Shown piece by piece: positions 10,214 to 18,870 of a DNA stretch of 64,000 bases. This DNA is from Herbiconiux daphne (GTDB lineage Bacteria; Actinomycetota; Actinomycetes; Actinomycetales; Microbacteriaceae). Below the pieces are notes generated by a model. The model saw only the letters and a list, made by a program, of their open reading frames with translations, made no database searches and was not told the origin of the DNA. Within the stretch, counting starts at the first letter, position 1, and each line of letters starts with the position of its first letter. The stretch lies in NCBI RefSeq assembly GCF_024979295.1, contig NZ_JANLCJ010000001.1:868001-932000 (forward strand), given 5' to 3'. A program made the translations under genes and the position numbers.

Positions 10214-11191
10214 GTGTCCGGAATCAAGGCCAGCGGAGAGAAGAGCCTCGTCGTCGTCTCGGGGCGAGCGCATCCGAAGCTGGCGCAGGACATCGCTGCC
10301 GAACTCGGCACGAAGCTCGTCGACACCGAGGCGCGCACGTTCGCGAACGGCGAGCTCTACATCCGCTACGGCGAGAGCGTGCGAGGCAGCGACGTGTTCG
10401 TCATCCAGTCGCACACCGCCCCGATCAACGAGTGGCTCATGGAGCAGCTCATCATGGTCGACGCCCTGAAGCGCGCCTCCGCCAAGCGCATCACCGTCGT
10501 GGCCCCGTTCTACCCCTACGCCCGGCAAGACAAGAAGGGCCGCGGCCGCGAGCCGATCTCGGCCCGGCTGGTGGCCGATCTCTTCAAGGCCGCCGGCGCC
10601 GACCGCATCATGTCGGTCGACCTGCACGCGGCGCAGATCCAGGGCTTCTTCGACGGCCCCGTCGACCACCTCTTCGCGATGCCGGTGCTGCTCGAGCACA
10701 TGCGCCAGTCGCTCGATCCGTCGACCCTCACGGTCGTGAGCCCCGACATGGGCCGCGTGCGCGTGGCCGACATCTGGAGCGACAAGCTCGGCGCCCCGCT
10801 CGCCATCATCCACAAGCGCCGCGATCCGCGCGTGCCCAATCAGGTCAGCGTGCACGAGATCGTCGGTGACGTGAACGGCCGCGTCTGCCTGCTCGTCGAC
10901 GACCTCATCGACACCGGGCGCACCATCGTGGCGGCTGCCGAGGCACTCAAGGCCGCCGGCGCGACCGGGGTCGTGGTCGCCGCGACGCACGCCGTGTTCT
11001 CCGACCCGGCCACCGAGATCCTGCAGTCGCCGTCGATCGACCAGGTGGTGGTCACCGACACCCTGCCGCTGCCGCCCGAGAAGCACTGGGACCGCCTGAC
11101 CGTGCTCCCCATCGCGCCTCTGATCGCCCGGGCCATCAACGAGGTCTTCAGCGACGGGTCGGTCACCACGATGTTCGACGGCGACGCCTAG
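10214..11191 (+). CDS. prs: Ribose-phosphate pyrophosphokinase
   Basis: This enzyme makes PRPP from ribose-5-phosphate and ATP, feeding nucleotide, His and Trp synthesis. The 325-residue product is full length. Visible motifs are the flexible-loop/ATP region FYPYARQDKKGRGREPIS (about 98-115), the divalent-metal His DLHAAQIQGFFDG, and the PRPP-binding loop LLVDDLIDTGRT near residue 230. The GTG start directly abuts the glmU stop, so translation is probably coupled. Confidence 0.97.
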   Translation: MSGIKASGEKSLVVVSGRAHPKLAQDIAAELGTKLVDTEARTFANGELYIRYGESVRGSDVFVIQSHTAPINEWLMEQLIMVDALKRASAKRITVVAPFYPYARQDKKGRGREPISARLVADLFKAAGADRIMSVDLHAAQIQGFFDGPVDHLFAMPVLLEHMRQSLDPSTLTVVSPDMGRVRVADIWSDKLGAPLAIIHKRRDPRVPNQVSVHEIVGDVNGRVCLLVDDLIDTGRTIVAAAEALKAAGATGVVVAATHAVFSDPATEILQSPSIDQVVVTDTLPLPPEKHWDRLTVLPIAPLIARAINEVFSDGSVTTMFDGDA

Positions 11192-11219
11192 GCCGCCGAC
11201 CGGGCTTAAACTGGGTGTC

Positions 11220-11492
11220 ATGAGCATCGCCTCGATCGACACCTACACGCCGGATGCCGGCGGCATCACCATGTTCTCGACCAGCTGGTGCGGCTACTGC
11301 GCGCGCCTCAAGTCGCAGCTCAACGCCCAGGGCATCCCGTTCACCGAGGTGAACATCGAAGAGGTCGACGGCACGGCCGAACTGGTGGCCTCGGTCAACG
11401 GCGGCAACCAGACGGTTCCCACGGTCGTCTTCCCCGACGGCTCGACCGCGACCAACCCCTCGGTGCGCGAAGTGGCTGAGCGCATTGGCTGA
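11220..11492 (+). CDS. Mycoredoxin (glutaredoxin-like)
   Basis: A 90-residue thioredoxin-fold protein with the active site WCGYC (about residues 21-25), followed by RLKSQLNAQGIPF and the cis-Pro region NQTVPTVVFPDGS. In Actinobacteria this family reduces mycothiol-mixed disulfides on proteins. The ATG follows TAAACT (11207-11212) by 7 nt with no ribosome binding site, so a leaderless start is likely. Its last 8 bp overlap the start of ftsY, which probably ties ftsY translation to this gene. Confidence 0.9.
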   Translation: MSIASIDTYTPDAGGITMFSTSWCGYCARLKSQLNAQGIPFTEVNIEEVDGTAELVASVNGGNQTVPTVVFPDGSTATNPSVREVAERIG

Positions 11493-12357
11493 TCGCCCCT
11501 GGTCGCTATCGGGCGCCCTGCGAGGCATGTTCGCCAAGCGCACCATCGACGACGACACCTGGACCGACCTCGAAGACGCGCTGATCAAGGCCGACTTCGG
11601 CCCCGCGGTCACCGACGAGGTGGTCGACGACCTGCGGGCCAAGGTGCAGCGCTATTCGACCACCGACCCGAAAGACCTGCAGCGGATGCTCCGCGAGTCG
11701 ATCGAGGAGCGCCTGTCGAAATACGACCCCACGCTGAAGCTCACCGAGCGCCCGGCCGTGGTGCTGGTCGTGGGCGTGAACGGCGTGGGCAAGACGACCA
11801 CGATCGGCAAGTTCGCGCGCTTCCTCAAGACCTACAACCGCTCGGTGGTGGTCGGGGCGGCCGACACGTTCCGTGCCGCCGCGGTGGAGCAGCTCGCCAC
11901 CTGGGCCGAGCGCGCCGGTGCCGCGGTGGTGCGTCCGCAGCACGAGGGGCAAGACCCGGCATCCGTCGCCTTCCAGACCATCGAGATGGCCAAGCGCACG
12001 GGCACCGAGATCGTGCTGATCGACACGGCCGGACGCCTGCAGACCAAGGGGGGTCTGATGGACGAGCTGGGCAAGATCCGTCGCGTCATCGAGAAGCAGG
12101 CGCCGATCGCCGAGGTGCTGCTCGTGCTCGACGCCACGACCGGGCAGAACGGGCTCGCGCAGGCCGACGCCTTCATCCAGCACGCGGGGGTCACGGGCCT
12201 CGTCATCACGAAGCTCGACGGTTCGGCGAAGGCCGGGTTCGTGCTCGCGGTGCAGGAGAAGACGGGCATCCCGATCAAGCTCGTCGGCCAGGGCGAGGGC
12301 ATCAACGACCTCACCGGCTTCACCCCCCACGTCTTCGCCCAGAACCTCGTGGGCTAG
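11485..12357 (+). CDS. ftsY: Signal recognition particle receptor FtsY
   Basis: FtsY is the membrane-associated SRP GTPase that receives Ffh-bound ribosomes. The 290-residue NG domain is complete: N-domain helices (DTWTDLEDALIKADFG), G1 GVNGVGKTTTIGK (about 94-106), DTFRAAAVEQL, G3 DTAGRLQ and G4 TKLDGSAKAG. It lacks the long acidic A domain of E. coli FtsY, as is usual in Gram-positives. The TTG start at 11485 lies inside the mycoredoxin gene and fits the family N terminus. ffh, its partner, is about 17 kb downstream. Confidence 0.95.
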   Translation: MADRPWSLSGALRGMFAKRTIDDDTWTDLEDALIKADFGPAVTDEVVDDLRAKVQRYSTTDPKDLQRMLRESIEERLSKYDPTLKLTERPAVVLVVGVNGVGKTTTIGKFARFLKTYNRSVVVGAADTFRAAAVEQLATWAERAGAAVVRPQHEGQDPASVAFQTIEMAKRTGTEIVLIDTAGRLQTKGGLMDELGKIRRVIEKQAPIAEVLLVLDATTGQNGLAQADAFIQHAGVTGLVITKLDGSAKAGFVLAVQEKTGIPIKLVGQGEGINDLTGFTPHVFAQNLVG

Positions 12358-12367
12358 CCCCCTTCCC

Positions 12368-12438
12368 CCTTCGCCGAGTTGCGCCAAAGTGCCCGAACGA
12401 GCGCGCTCGTCGGGCACTTTGGCGCAACTCGGCGAAGG
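12368..12438. repeat. Long palindrome, copy A (gene-end palindrome family)
   Basis: A perfect 28-bp stem (12368-12395 with 12411-12438), extended by a further 7 bp after one bulged base, with almost no loop. The core TTGCGCCAAAGTGCCCG recurs in copies at 13571 and 61977. It lies between the convergent ftsY and hydrolase genes and could end transcription in both directions. Confidence 0.9.
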
Positions 12439-12443
12439 TGGGG

Positions 12444-13235
12444 CTAGGGGGCGAGGCGGTCGAGGAAGGCGCGGGTGAGGGCGAGGGCCTCGGGGTGGCG
12501 CGGGGTGTCGGCATGGGTGGCGCCCTCGATCACGGCGAGTTCGGCGGTGGGGAGCAGGCCGCGCACGTGGTGGGCGGCGCGCAGGCGTTCGGGGTCGCGC
12601 GAGCCGGCCGCGAGCAGCACGGGCATCGGCAGGGCGGCGAGGGCGGCATCCGGAACCCGCTCGTCGCGCTCGGTCTCGCGCATGTAGGCGGCCAGAGCGG
12701 CGGCGTCGTTGGCGGCGAAGGCGCCACGGGTGATGGGGTCGAGTGGGGCTCCGGATGCCCGCTCCCACCCCTCGAGGAAGCCGGCCATGCCGCCCGACTC
12801 GAGCGCCTGCAGGCTGCCCGGAAAGAAGACGCGGTCGAAGGCACCGCCGCCGGTGCCGGGCGCGCCGGCGAGACTGACGAAGCTGCGAAGCCGGCCGGGA
12901 TGCGCCGCCGCGAGTGAGAAGCCGACCCGCCCGCCAAGGGAGTAGCCGGCGTAGTGGGCGGCCTCGATCTCGAGCGCGTCGAGCACGGCGAGCACGTCGG
13001 CGGCGAACAGGTGCATGGCGTAGGAGCCGGCCGAGTGCGGCTTGTCGCTGCGGCCGTGGCCGCGCAGGTCGAGCGTGATGACCCGGTGGTCGCGGGTGAA
13101 CTCGCGCAGGTAGCCGAACCCGCGCCAGATCGCCTGCGAGAGGGCGGTGCCGTGCACGAGCACGAGCGGGGAGCCCTCGCCGATCGCTCGGTAGGCGATG
13201 CGTGTGCCGTCGGCGGGGTTGGTCGCGAAGTCCAC
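12444..13235 (-). CDS. Alpha/beta hydrolase
   Basis: A 263-residue alpha/beta hydrolase. It shows the oxyanion-region motif LVLVHGTALS, a nucleophile elbow GYSLGG (about residue 100), a candidate acid in LAAGSRDPERL and the catalytic His in IEGATHADTPRHPEAL. The substrate cannot be inferred. The frame continues upstream to TTG 13313, but GTG 13235 is preferred because TACCGT lies exactly 6 nt before it, matching the leaderless pattern of neighbouring genes, and the preceding 26 residues do not resemble the family. Confidence 0.85.
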   Translation of the reverse strand: MDFATNPADGTRIAYRAIGEGSPLVLVHGTALSQAIWRGFGYLREFTRDHRVITLDLRGHGRSDKPHSAGSYAMHLFAADVLAVLDALEIEAAHYAGYSLGGRVGFSLAAAHPGRLRSFVSLAGAPGTGGGAFDRVFFPGSLQALESGGMAGFLEGWERASGAPLDPITRGAFAANDAAALAAYMRETERDERVPDAALAALPMPVLLAAGSRDPERLRAAHHVRGLLPTAELAVIEGATHADTPRHPEALALTRAFLDRLAP

Positions 13236-13399
13236 CTCTTCACGGTACCCGCACTCGACGTCGGCGGCGGCAGTGTCCACCGCGAGCAATGTGGCATCTT
13301 GAGGTGAGGCCAAATTCAGCGGATGATTGAGCCAATCGAGCGAGCAAGGTCAAGTGGCCGCTACGCTCGTGGCCACCCGACGCATCTGGAGGTGCACTC

Positions 13400-13519
13400 A
13401 TGATGATCTTCCTGACGGTTCTCGCCCTCATCGCAGCACTCGGCGCGGCGGCCTCCGTCGTCGAGGTGCGACGCGACGGCTACCGTCGCCAGCCCGTGCG
13501 CCGCAACTCGCAGCCCTAG
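13400..13519 (+). CDS. 39-residue single-span membrane peptide
   Basis: The frame begins MMIFLTVLALIAALGAAAS, a clear single membrane span, and ends with a basic tail rich in Arg and Gln. A ribosome binding site TGGAGG lies 7 nt before the ATG, and TACGCT at 13362-13367 may be a -10 box. Short hydrophobic-plus-basic peptides of this kind are common in Actinobacteria; function unknown. A long palindrome follows about 50 bp after its stop. Confidence 0.65.
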   Translation: MMIFLTVLALIAALGAAASVVEVRRDGYRRQPVRRNSQP

Positions 13520-13570
13520 CGCCGCCGCCCCCAGCGCCCGGCGCCCGGCGCTGCGCGCCGAGCGCCGGCT

Positions 13571-13631
13571 GTTGAGTTGCGCCAAAGTGCCCGATCGAGC
13601 TCGCTCGTCGGGCACTTTGGCGCAACTCAAC
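13571..13631. repeat. Long palindrome, copy B
   Basis: A perfect 24-bp stem (13571-13594 with 13608-13631) around a 13-nt centre. The core TTGCGCCAAAGTGCCCGA is shared with copy A, but the outer arms differ and still pair. A second perfect 18-bp palindrome (13632-13649, gggtgccgc and its complement) follows directly. It lies after the 39-residue peptide gene and before the Gfo/Idh operon promoter. Confidence 0.9.
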
Positions 13632-13684
13632 GGGTGCCGCGCGGCACCCCCAACCCGGCACGCAGGGCTCGCGCGGCCTGGGGC

Positions 13685-13738
13685 TGGACTCGCGCAGGAG
13701 TTTCTGTCATAGTCGTGGGAGATGGAAAGCGCTTTCCA
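13685..13738 (+). promoter_or_regulatory. Promoter and perfect LacI-type operator of the Gfo/Idh-DUF993 operon
   Basis: A -35-like TGGACT (13685-13690), a 17-nt spacer and CATAGT (13708-13713) form a plausible promoter. Nine nt after the -10 lies TGGAAAGCGCTTTCCA (13723-13738), a perfect 16-bp palindrome with the central CG typical of LacI-family operators. It would cover about +3 to +18, a position suited to repression. The spacing matches the araB operator exactly. Confidence 0.75.
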
Positions 13739-13784
13739 CCGCGAAGGCGGAAGCGCAGACAGACCCCGACAGAACGGAGGCGCC

Positions 13785-15035
13785 GTGTCGACGCAGACAC
13801 TCCGCATCATCATGAACGGCGTCACCGGGCGCATGGGCTACCGACAGCACCTCGTGAGGTCGATCCTCGCGATCCGCGACGACGGGGGCGTGCTCCTGCC
13901 GAACGGCGACCGCATCCAGGTGGAGCCGATCCTCGTGGGCCGCAACGCCGAGAAGCTCGCCGAACTCGCGGCCCTGCACAACGTGGCCGAGTACACCACC
14001 GACCTCGCCGAGGCCCTGGCCGACGAGACGGCGACCATCTACTTCGACGCCCAGGTGACGAGCGCCCGCAAAGACGCCATCCTGCAGGCCATCGCCGCCG
14101 GCAAGCACATCTACACCGAGAAGCCCATCGCCAACTCCGTCGCCGACGGCCTCGAGCTCGTGGCGGCGGCCGATGCGGCGGGGGTCATCAACGGTGTCGT
14201 GCACGACAAGCTCTACCTCCCCGGCCTGCTGAAACTCAAGCGCCTGATCGACTCGGGCTTCTTCGGCCGCATCCTCAGCGTGCGCGGCGAGTTCGGCTAC
14301 TGGGTGTTCGAGGGCGACTTCCTGCCCGCGCAGCGCCCGAGCTGGAACTACCGCGAAGAAGACGGCGGCGGCATGACGCTCGACATGTACTGCCACTGGA
14401 ACTACGTGCTCGAGAACCTCTTCGGCCGGGTCGAGGCGGTCTCGAGCAAGGCCGTCACCCACATCCACGAGCGCTGGGACGAGCAGGGCAACCGCTACGA
14501 AGCGACCGCCGACGACGCGGCCTACGGCATCTTCGAGCTCGAGGGCGACATCATCGCCCAGATCAACTCCAGCTGGGCGGTGCGGGTCGACCGCGGCGAA
14601 CTGGTGGAGTTCCAGGTCGACGGCACCCTCGGTTCGGCCGTCGCCGGGCTGTTCGGCTGCAAGGTGCAGCCGCGCGTCAACACCCCGAAGCCCGTCTGGA
14701 ACCCCGACCTGCCCACCGACCAGGACTTCCCGTCGCAGTGGACCCAGATTCCCGACAACCAGGAGTTCACCAACGGCTTCCGCGCCCAGTGGGAGCAGTT
14801 CCTGCACGACGTGGTCGCCGGCCGCCCGCACCCCTACGACCTCGCCGCGGGCGTGCGCGGGCTGCAGCTGGTCGACGCCGGCCTGCAGTCGTCGGCCGAG
14901 GGGCGCCGCATCGTGATCGAGAAGGTCGACGCGGCACCGACGTCCCCGTCCGCCTCCGGTTCCCCGTCCGCTCCCTCACCCGAGGCCGTGCTGGCCGAGA
15001 TCGAGAGGGTCGAGTCCGAGAGGGTCGAGGCATGA
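13785..15035 (+). CDS. Gfo/Idh/MocA family oxidoreductase
   Basis: A 416-residue NAD(P)-dependent sugar/polyol dehydrogenase-type protein. The N-terminal Rossmann half begins LRIIMNGVTGRMGYRQHLVR. The conserved EKP motif is in KHIYTEKPIANS (about residue 110) and the substrate-domain His region in GGGMTLDMYCHWNYV. The C-terminal 35 residues are a Pro/Ser-rich and acidic tail. The substrate is not known. GTG 13785 is chosen because AACGGAGG precedes it and the upstream ATG 13722 falls within the operator. The next gene overlaps its stop (ATGA), so the operon is translationally coupled. Confidence 0.9.
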   Translation: MSTQTLRIIMNGVTGRMGYRQHLVRSILAIRDDGGVLLPNGDRIQVEPILVGRNAEKLAELAALHNVAEYTTDLAEALADETATIYFDAQVTSARKDAILQAIAAGKHIYTEKPIANSVADGLELVAAADAAGVINGVVHDKLYLPGLLKLKRLIDSGFFGRILSVRGEFGYWVFEGDFLPAQRPSWNYREEDGGGMTLDMYCHWNYVLENLFGRVEAVSSKAVTHIHERWDEQGNRYEATADDAAYGIFELEGDIIAQINSSWAVRVDRGELVEFQVDGTLGSAVAGLFGCKVQPRVNTPKPVWNPDLPTDQDFPSQWTQIPDNQEFTNGFRAQWEQFLHDVVAGRPHPYDLAAGVRGLQLVDAGLQSSAEGRRIVIEKVDAAPTSPSASGSPSAPSPEAVLAEIERVESERVEA

Positions 15036-16279
15036 CGAGCACCACGGATGCCGCCCCCGCGACGGCCCCGGATGCCGCAGCCCCCTCGCCCGCAGCCCTC
15101 GGCACCGTCTCGTTGCCGACCGCCGACGGCTGGCGCGAGATCGAGTTGAACGCACCGCGTGCCTGGGTCGAGCATCCGCAGCCCTACTCCTCGCGGGTGG
15201 CGTTCGCGGCGGCCCACGTGGTGGCCGACCCGCACGGCGACAACGTGCCCGGCGCCCCGGCCGCCATCGACTGGGAGGCGACGCTCGCCTTTCGCCGCAA
15301 CCTGTTCCGCTACGGCCTCGGTGTGGCCGAAGCCATGGACACGGCGCAGCGCAACATGGGCCTCGACTGGCCCGCCATCCGGCAGCTCATCTCGCGCAGC
15401 GCCGCGCAGGCGAAGGAGTTCGGCGCGCGTATCGCCTCGGGCGCCGGCACCGACCACCTGCTTGATGCGGCCGTCGCGGCCGCCGCGGGCACGTCGGCGA
15501 CGCTCGCCGACGTGCAGAACGCCTACCTCGAGCAGGTCGCCTTCGTCGAGGGCACCGGCTCGCAGGTGATCGTGATGGCATCGCGCCATCTCGCCCGCGC
15601 CGCCACCGGTCCCGACGACTACCTCGCCACCTACGATCGCATCCTCAGCCAGGTGTCGCAGCCGGTCGTGCTGCACTGGCTGGGCGAGGCGTTCGACCCG
15701 CAGCTCGCGGGCTACTGGGGGTCGACGGATGTCGCGGCCGCGACCGACACGTTCCTCGAGCTCGTTCGCGCCCACGCCGGCAAGGTCGACGGCGTCAAGG
15801 TGTCGTTGCTCGACGCGTCGCACGAGGTCGCGTTGCGGCGCGCGCTTCCGGCGGGCGTGCGCCTCTACACCGGCGACGACTTCAACTACCCCGAACTCAT
15901 CCGGGGCGACGACCAGGGGCATTCCGACGCGCTGCTCGGCGCCTTCGCGGCCATCGCGCCCGCGGCATCCGCTGCTCTCGCCGCGCTCGACGACGGCGAT
16001 CTCGACCGCTACGACGCCGAGATGGCGCCGACGCTCGAGCTCTCGCGGCACATCTTCGAGGCGCCCACGTTCTATTACAAGGTGGGCATCGCCTTCACGT
16101 CGTGGTTGACGGGGCAGCAGAACGGGTTCCAGATGGTGGGCGGCCTCCAGTCGGCGCGCAGCCTGCCACACCTGGCCCGGGTGTTCGAGCTGCTCAACGG
16201 GGCGCGGCTGCTGCCCGACCCCGAGCTCGCGGCGCACCGCCTCGGCCTGGTGGCGGCCACCCTCGGGGCGACGCGATGA
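15032..16279 (+). CDS. DUF993 protein, dihydrodipicolinate-synthase-like aldolase fold
   Basis: A 415-residue protein of the DUF993 family. From about residue 80 it resembles TIM-barrel class I aldolases of the DapA superfamily. DGVKVSLLD places Lys256 where the Schiff-base lysine sits in DapA-like enzymes, and YTGDDFNYPELIRG about 25 residues later resembles the SGDD strand of the same family. The usual YNxPxRTG strand is replaced by VVLHWLGEAFDP. The reaction is unknown; retro-aldol cleavage of an oxidised sugar is an inference from context. The N-terminal 20 residues are Ala/Pro-rich linker. It overlaps both neighbours by 4 bp (ATGA). Confidence 0.85.
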   Translation: MTSTTDAAPATAPDAAAPSPAALGTVSLPTADGWREIELNAPRAWVEHPQPYSSRVAFAAAHVVADPHGDNVPGAPAAIDWEATLAFRRNLFRYGLGVAEAMDTAQRNMGLDWPAIRQLISRSAAQAKEFGARIASGAGTDHLLDAAVAAAAGTSATLADVQNAYLEQVAFVEGTGSQVIVMASRHLARAATGPDDYLATYDRILSQVSQPVVLHWLGEAFDPQLAGYWGSTDVAAATDTFLELVRAHAGKVDGVKVSLLDASHEVALRRALPAGVRLYTGDDFNYPELIRGDDQGHSDALLGAFAAIAPAASAALAALDDGDLDRYDAEMAPTLELSRHIFEAPTFYYKVGIAFTSWLTGQQNGFQMVGGLQSARSLPHLARVFELLNGARLLPDPELAAHRLGLVAATLGATR

Positions 16280-17256
16280 CGGATGTCCGGCCGCCGGTCG
16301 GCCTCGTCGATTCGGGCAAAGGGTCAAACCCGATTCCCGCCGGCGGCGTCGCCCCCGAGGCCGAGTTCGACGTGCCGAGCGGCCTCCCGGCCGGCACGCC
16401 GACGCCCCGTGCCGGCGATGCCCGGCTCGCGCGGTTGTCGCTCAACCAGCGCACCACGGCGAACTGGAACCTGCGGGAGGCCATCGACGGAACCGTCGCG
16501 GCCGGCCTCTCGTCGATCGGACTCTGGCGCGAACCCATCGCCGAGGTCGGTCTCGCGACCGCCGTGGGGTGGATCGAGGCATCCGGACTCCGGGTGTCGA
16601 CCATCTGCCGCGGCGGGTTCTTCACCACGGCCGACCCGGTCGAAAGACGCAACGCCCACGACGAGAACCTGCGGGCGCTCGACGAGGCGGCGGCACTCGG
16701 TGCACCCACCCTGGTGCTCGTGCCGGGCGGGCTGCCCGAGGGGTCGAAAGACCTGGTCGGGGCGCGTAGTCGCGCAGCGGAGGCCGTGGCCGCGCTCGCG
16801 CTGGAAGCGAAGGCCCGCGGGGTCGTGCTCGGCATCGAACCGATGAACCCGATCTTCGCCGCCGACCGCGGGGTCGTGTCGACCCTGGCGCAGGCGCTCG
16901 ACATCGCCGAGCAGTTCGCGGCCGACGAGGTCGGCGTGGTGGTCGATACGTTCCACCTCTGGTGGGAGCCGGGCGTCGAGCAGCAGATCGCGCGGGCCGG
17001 CGCGGGGGAGCGCATCGTGAGCTACCAGGTCTGCGACTGGATCACCCCGTTGCCCGCCGACACGCTGCTTTCGCGCGGCATGATGGGCGACGGGCACATC
17101 GACTTCCCCGCGTTCACGCGGGCGGTGGCGACCGCGGGCTACACCGGCGACATCGAGGTCGAGATCTTCAACGCCGAGGTCTGGGCGGCTCCCGGCGCCG
17201 AGGTTCTGGCCACCCTGGCGCGCCGCTACGCGACCCTCGTGCACCCCCACCTCTGA
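16276..17256 (+). CDS. Sugar phosphate isomerase/epimerase family TIM-barrel protein
   Basis: A 326-residue protein of the xylose-isomerase-like (AP endonuclease 2) TIM-barrel family. Likely metal ligands are Glu in LGIEPMNPIF, Asp and His in VVDTFHLWWEP, His in GDGHIDFPAF and Glu in DIEVEIFNAE. The first 45 residues are a poorly conserved extension. It probably isomerises or epimerises a keto-sugar made by the operon's dehydrogenase. The ATG overlaps the DUF993 stop (ATGA). A long palindrome follows the stop. Confidence 0.87.
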   Translation: MTDVRPPVGLVDSGKGSNPIPAGGVAPEAEFDVPSGLPAGTPTPRAGDARLARLSLNQRTTANWNLREAIDGTVAAGLSSIGLWREPIAEVGLATAVGWIEASGLRVSTICRGGFFTTADPVERRNAHDENLRALDEAAALGAPTLVLVPGGLPEGSKDLVGARSRAAEAVAALALEAKARGVVLGIEPMNPIFAADRGVVSTLAQALDIAEQFAADEVGVVVDTFHLWWEPGVEQQIARAGAGERIVSYQVCDWITPLPADTLLSRGMMGDGHIDFPAFTRAVATAGYTGDIEVEIFNAEVWAAPGAEVLATLARRYATLVHPHL

Positions 17257-17272
17257 CCTTCACCCCGCCCTC

Positions 17273-17342
17273 CCCTTCGCGAGTGGGCACTTTCGGCGCA
17301 AAACCGAGGGTTTTGCCGCCGAAAGTGCCCACTCGCGAAGGG
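17273..17342. terminator. Long palindrome, copy C (variant), between convergent genes
   Basis: A 33-bp stem with one bulged base (arms about 17273-17305 and 17309-17342) closed by a 3-nt loop. The block GGGCACTTTCGGCGCAAAA resembles, but does not equal, the core of copies A, B and D. It lies between the isomerase gene and araA, which converge, so a two-way terminator is likely. Confidence 0.85.
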
Positions 17343-17352
17343 TCGTGCCGGG

Positions 17353-18870
17353 CTAGAGGCCCTGCGCCAGGCGGTAGTAGGCCTGGTTCCAGCGCACCTC
17401 GTTGGCGAAGCCCTTGAGGGTGGTGTCGGCGTCGATGGTGAGCAGCTCGGTCTTCGCGATCGCCGCGAAGTCCTCGAACACCTCGATGCCCACGGCCGTC
17501 GACATCACGGTGTGGTGCGCGGCCCCGGCGGTCAGCCAGGCGGCGGCGGAGGTCGCGAACGACGGCTCCGGGCGCCACACCGCGCGGCCCACCGGAAGGT
17601 TCGGCAGCGGGGCGCGAGGCTCCACGACCTCCACCACGTTGGCCACGAGGCGGAACCGGTCGCGCATGTCGCTCATCGCCACCACCACCGCGGGGCCGGG
17701 GTCGGCCGTGAACACCAGGCGCACCGGGTCGTCTTTGCCGCCGATGCCGAGCGGGTGGATCTCGAGGGTCGGCTTCGCCGTGGTGAGCGACGGGCTCACT
17801 TCGAGCATGTGGGCGCCCAGGATCGTCTCGGCTCCCTCGACCAGGTCGTAGGTGTAGTCCTCCATCAGCGACGCGCCACCGGGCAGCCCGGCGCCCATCA
17901 CGTTGGCGGCACGCACGAGGATGGCGGTCTTCCAGTCGCCCTCGGCGCCGAAGCCGTAGCCCTCGGCCATCAACCGCTGCACGGCGAGGCCAGGCAGCTG
18001 CTTGAGCGAACCGAGGTCTTCAAAGCTCGTCGTGAACGCGCCGAAGCCGCCCGCCTCGAGGAACGAGCGCAGGCCGAGCTCGATCGCGGCGCCATCGCGC
18101 AGGGACTGGTGCCGGTCACCGCCCTTGCGCAACTCGGGCACCACGTCGTAGAGCTCTTCGTACTCGGCCACGAGAGCATCGACATCCGTCTCGCTCGCCG
18201 CGTCGACCGCCTCGGCCAGCTCGTTGACGCCCCAGGTGTTGACCTGCACCCCGAACCGGATCTCGGCCTCGGTCTTGTCGCCTTCGGTCACCGCCACGTA
18301 GCGCATGTTGTCGCCGAAGCGTGCGAGCTTGAGTGTCTTGACGGCCTGCCATCCGGCCGACGCGCGCGCCCAGTCGGCGATCTGCTGCTGCACGATCGGG
18401 TTCGACGCGTGACCCACCACGGTCTTGCGCGCCACGCTCATGCGGGTCTGGATGTAGCCGAACTCGCGGTCACCGTGGGCCGCCTGGTTCAGGTTCATGA
18501 AGTCGAAGTCGATGTCGGCGTAAGGCAGCTCGACGTTCGCCTGCGTGTGCAGGTGCAGCAGCGGCTTCTGCAGGGCGTCGAGTCCGGCGATCCACATCTT
18601 CGCGGGGCTGAAGGTGTGCATCCACGCGATGACGCCGATCACCTTGTCGTCGGCGTTCACGTCGAGGGCGGCGCGGCGGATGGAGTCGCTGTCTTTCAGC
18701 ACCGGCTTCCACACGATCTTCACAGGGATGACCGATGCGTCGTCGAGCGTCGCCGCGATCTGCTGCGACTGCTCGGCGACCTGGCGGAGGGTCTCTTCGC
18801 CGTAGAGGTTCTGGCTGCCGGTGAAGAACCAGATCTCATAGGGTTCGAGGGTGGTGGGGAGAGTGCTCAA
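17353..18870 (-). CDS. araA: L-arabinose isomerase
   Basis: AraA converts L-arabinose to L-ribulose in the cytoplasm, the first step of arabinose catabolism. The 505-residue product is full length, with [15 protein letters not shown] at the N terminus, [14 protein letters not shown], the Glu-containing GAEGDWKT region and the C-terminal HHTV(M) segment near the metal site. The start is TTG 18870, whose last two bases are part of the araD stop (TTGA), so translation is coupled. An in-frame ATG for this N terminus does not exist. It is the last gene of araBDA. Confidence 0.96.
   Translation of the reverse strand: MSTLPTTLEPYEIWFFTGSQNLYGEETLRQVAEQSQQIAATLDDASVIPVKIVWKPVLKDSDSIRRAALDVNADDKVIGVIAWMHTFSPAKMWIAGLDALQKPLLHLHTQANVELPYADIDFDFMNLNQAAHGDREFGYIQTRMSVARKTVVGHASNPIVQQQIADWARASAGWQAVKTLKLARFGDNMRYVAVTEGDKTEAEIRFGVQVNTWGVNELAEAVDAASETDVDALVAEYEELYDVVPELRKGGDRHQSLRDGAAIELGLRSFLEAGGFGAFTTSFEDLGSLKQLPGLAVQRLMAEGYGFGAEGDWKTAILVRAANVMGAGLPGGASLMEDYTYDLVEGAETILGAHMLEVSPSLTTAKPTLEIHPLGIGGKDDPVRLVFTADPGPAVVVAMSDMRDRFRLVANVVEVVEPRAPLPNLPVGRAVWRPEPSFATSAAAWLTAGAAHHTVMSTAVGIEVFEDFAAIAKTELLTIDADTTLKGFANEVRWNQAYYRLAQGL

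Noticed and set aside
8624..11242. Long minus-strand open frame opposite glmU and prs
   Set aside because: It mirrors the codons of two conserved plus-strand enzymes and crosses the tRNA gene; no family motif.
11506..12768. Minus-strand frame opposite ftsY
   Set aside because: It is a shadow of ftsY and reads through the long palindrome; no recognisable domain.
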